Below are positions 32,234 to 32,928 of a DNA stretch of 32,928 bases, one piece after another. Position 1 is the stretch's first letter; each line of letters starts with the position of its first letter. This DNA is from Candidatus Infernicultor aquiphilus (GTDB lineage: Bacteria; Atribacterota; Phoenicimicrobiia; Phoenicimicrobiales; Phoenicimicrobiaceae): assembly GCA_002782675.1 (NCBI GenBank), contig PFIP01000131.1, positions 6,028 through 38,955 of the forward strand, in the 5' to 3' direction. The notes beneath the pieces are model-generated. The model did not search any database. It saw only the letters and a program-made list of their open reading frames with translations, and was not told the origin of the DNA. Position numbers and translations under genes: made by a program.

Positions 32234-32464
32234 CTGAAAAATAGTAGTTTCTTCAATGCGAATTTTTATCTTCCATCTTTCGAGGGAAACTGTTGTGGGA
32301 ATCCATTAGCCTATAGTGAAGTTAGAGAAGGGGAGACTGTACTTGATCTGGGTATGGGTGCAGGGCTTGATTTTTTGATTGCTTCCCGCAAGGTAGGTCC
32401 TTTAAATACCTCTTTAAATTTTATCAAACCTATCTTAAACTGTTTTTTGGTATATGTTTCATAA
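32234..32464 (+). pseudogene. arsM: Arsenite methyltransferase-like fragment
   Basis: An open stretch without a start contains FYLPSFEGNCCGNPLAYSEV, then REGETVLDLGMGAGLDFLIA and SRKVGP, which matches the SAM-binding motif I region of ArsM-type methyltransferases (GCGNP ... GE-x-VLDLGSG-x-G-x-D). Homology ends at about 32402, and the frame runs into unrelated sequence. The N-terminus and the rest of the domain are gone. It lies beside an insertion-sequence end. Confidence 0.8.
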
Positions 32465-32490
32465 AGTATTATAAATTATTGTTAGTTAAA

Positions 32491-32651
32491 AGTTAAAAGT
32501 GGACTATTTAAAAGTTAAAACTGGACTAAATTAAACTCAATATTTCTCTTAGTTACACTTTAAAAGTGAGCCACCTTTAAAGATTAAAAATATACTATTT
32601 TTTTCTCTATAGCTGTAAATAAATTATTAATTAAAACTTAAACCTGGACTA
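32491..32651. repeat. Subterminal repeats of the adjacent insertion sequence
   Basis: Three related 16-mers ending TGGACTA: AGTTAAAAGTGGACTA (32491-32506), AGTTAAAACTGGACTA (32513-32528) and ACTTAAACCTGGACTA (32636-32651, overlapping the transposase stop). A GTGAGCCACCTTTAAAG segment follows the second copy (32566-32582). Such arrays just beyond a transposase gene usually mark its end sequence; the exact IS boundary is not clear. Confidence 0.55.
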
Positions 32652-32928
32652 AATTAAGGTCTGTATTTTTAACTTTTTGACTACCTAAAAACTTATCTTC
32701 ATGCCAGAATCTTACTTCAGACAAACCAGATTCTTTATCTGGTATTATACGAAGTTGTATCTTCTCTGCCTGTGCGTGTACGCACGCAGACAGGTCGTGT
32801 AGTGGTGCACCAGGTACTTTTAATTCTAAATTATTGATAGAAACTTTACGATAAGGGTTTACCATTCTCTCTACCCTTAAACAGAAGATATCCTTGCTGG
32901 ATAAAAAAGGTGGCCTTATCGTAAATTC
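32638..32928 (-). CDS. DDE transposase/integrase, C-terminal part (runs off the window)
   Basis: The minus-strand frame is open to the window edge, so the gene continues beyond 32928 and the ATG at 32865 is internal. The visible ~96 residues read EFTIRPPFLSSKDIFCLRVE, RMVNPYRKVSINNLELKVPG, ..., SEVRFWHEDKFLGSQKVKNTDL. This resembles the beta-rich C-terminal end of rve-type (IS481-like) transposases. Between VPGAP and KIQLRIIP the protein has an odd stretch, LHDLSACVHAQAE, encoded by a GC-rich palindrome that looks inserted. Confidence 0.7.
   Translation of the reverse strand, partial: EFTIRPPFLSSKDIFCLRVERMVNPYRKVSINNLELKVPGAPLHDLSACVHAQAEKIQLRIIPDKESGLSEVRFWHEDKFLGSQKVKNTDLNLVQV
32766..32794. 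repeat. GC-rich palindromic insertion within transposase gene
   Basis: CTGCCTGTGCGTG, TACG, CACGCAGACAGG: an imperfect inverted repeat of 29 bp and roughly 60% GC inside a gene of about 35% GC. It keeps the frame and encodes an extra, poorly conserved segment of the transposase C-terminus, much like palindromic elements that insert into coding genes. Confidence 0.55.

Overview
The window is low-GC bacterial DNA with strong AGGAGG ribosome binding sites, clear TTGACA/TATAAT promoters, a T-box leader, and several repeat families and gene remnants. T-box regulation and the low GC resemble Bacillota. The mix of genes (TldD/TldE pair, free-standing pyruvate-kinase C-terminal domain, BMP-type ABC importer, LapA, CsgG-like protein, RAYT transposase) would also fit a deep-branching uncultured lineage such as Atribacterota. 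That placement is inference; no rRNA or tRNA gene is visible.

Left part (1-15,000): the end of a PEGA-domain protein, a dihydrolipoamide dehydrogenase, a hemolysin-III membrane protein on the minus strand, and the TldD/TldE protease pair followed by a BtrH-like Cys/His enzyme. Next come a stand-alone pyruvate-kinase C-terminal domain, an exported metallo-beta-lactamase-fold protein and a TM0106-type RecB/RNase-H fusion. A REP-associated tyrosine transposase (RAYT) follows, bracketed by inverted copies of a 27-bp palindrome; a two-arm copy of that palindrome lies 8 kb away. Then a LysE exporter (minus), a ketopantoate reductase, a C-GCAxxG-C-C-like protein, an internally shortened AIM24 protein and a B12-binding radical SAM protein.

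Middle (15,001-20,800): the most striking locus is the leader of a TrpB2-type tryptophan synthase beta chain. After a consensus promoter comes one T-box Stem I with a UGG (Trp) specifier, then two successive T-box/terminator modules, then a nine-codon ORF with a single Trp codon followed by Pro-Pro and stop inside a perfect palindrome, and only then the structural gene. This looks like three-step control by tRNA-Trp charging. Downstream are a GTAG-flanked double palindrome, a frameshifted CsgG-like gene, a TspO-like membrane protein, an MscS channel with a duplicated tail, and a LapA-like protein.

20,800-25,800 is rich in broken genes: a CorA 3' end, a frameshifted DUF6512 gene, a two-frame unknown, a radical-SAM-like piece, a LysE relic and a GNAT 3' end. 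Intact among them are an HpcH/HpaI aldolase, an RRM protein with a long structured 5' UTR, and two tiny repetitive proteins (DKGK repeats; duplicated ERRGG-RRSG-NRR blocks). An AAGAAGGATTTT-type motif recurs 55-100 nt upstream of several genes and resembles a sigma-H-type promoter.

Right part (25,900-32,928): signal peptidase II, then a BMP-type nucleoside ABC importer in the order permease-permease-binding protein-ATPase, a 4-oxalocrotonate-tautomerase-like protein, a glycine-zipper membrane protein, an ArsM fragment, and the end of a DDE transposase that carries a GC-rich palindromic insertion and leaves the window.
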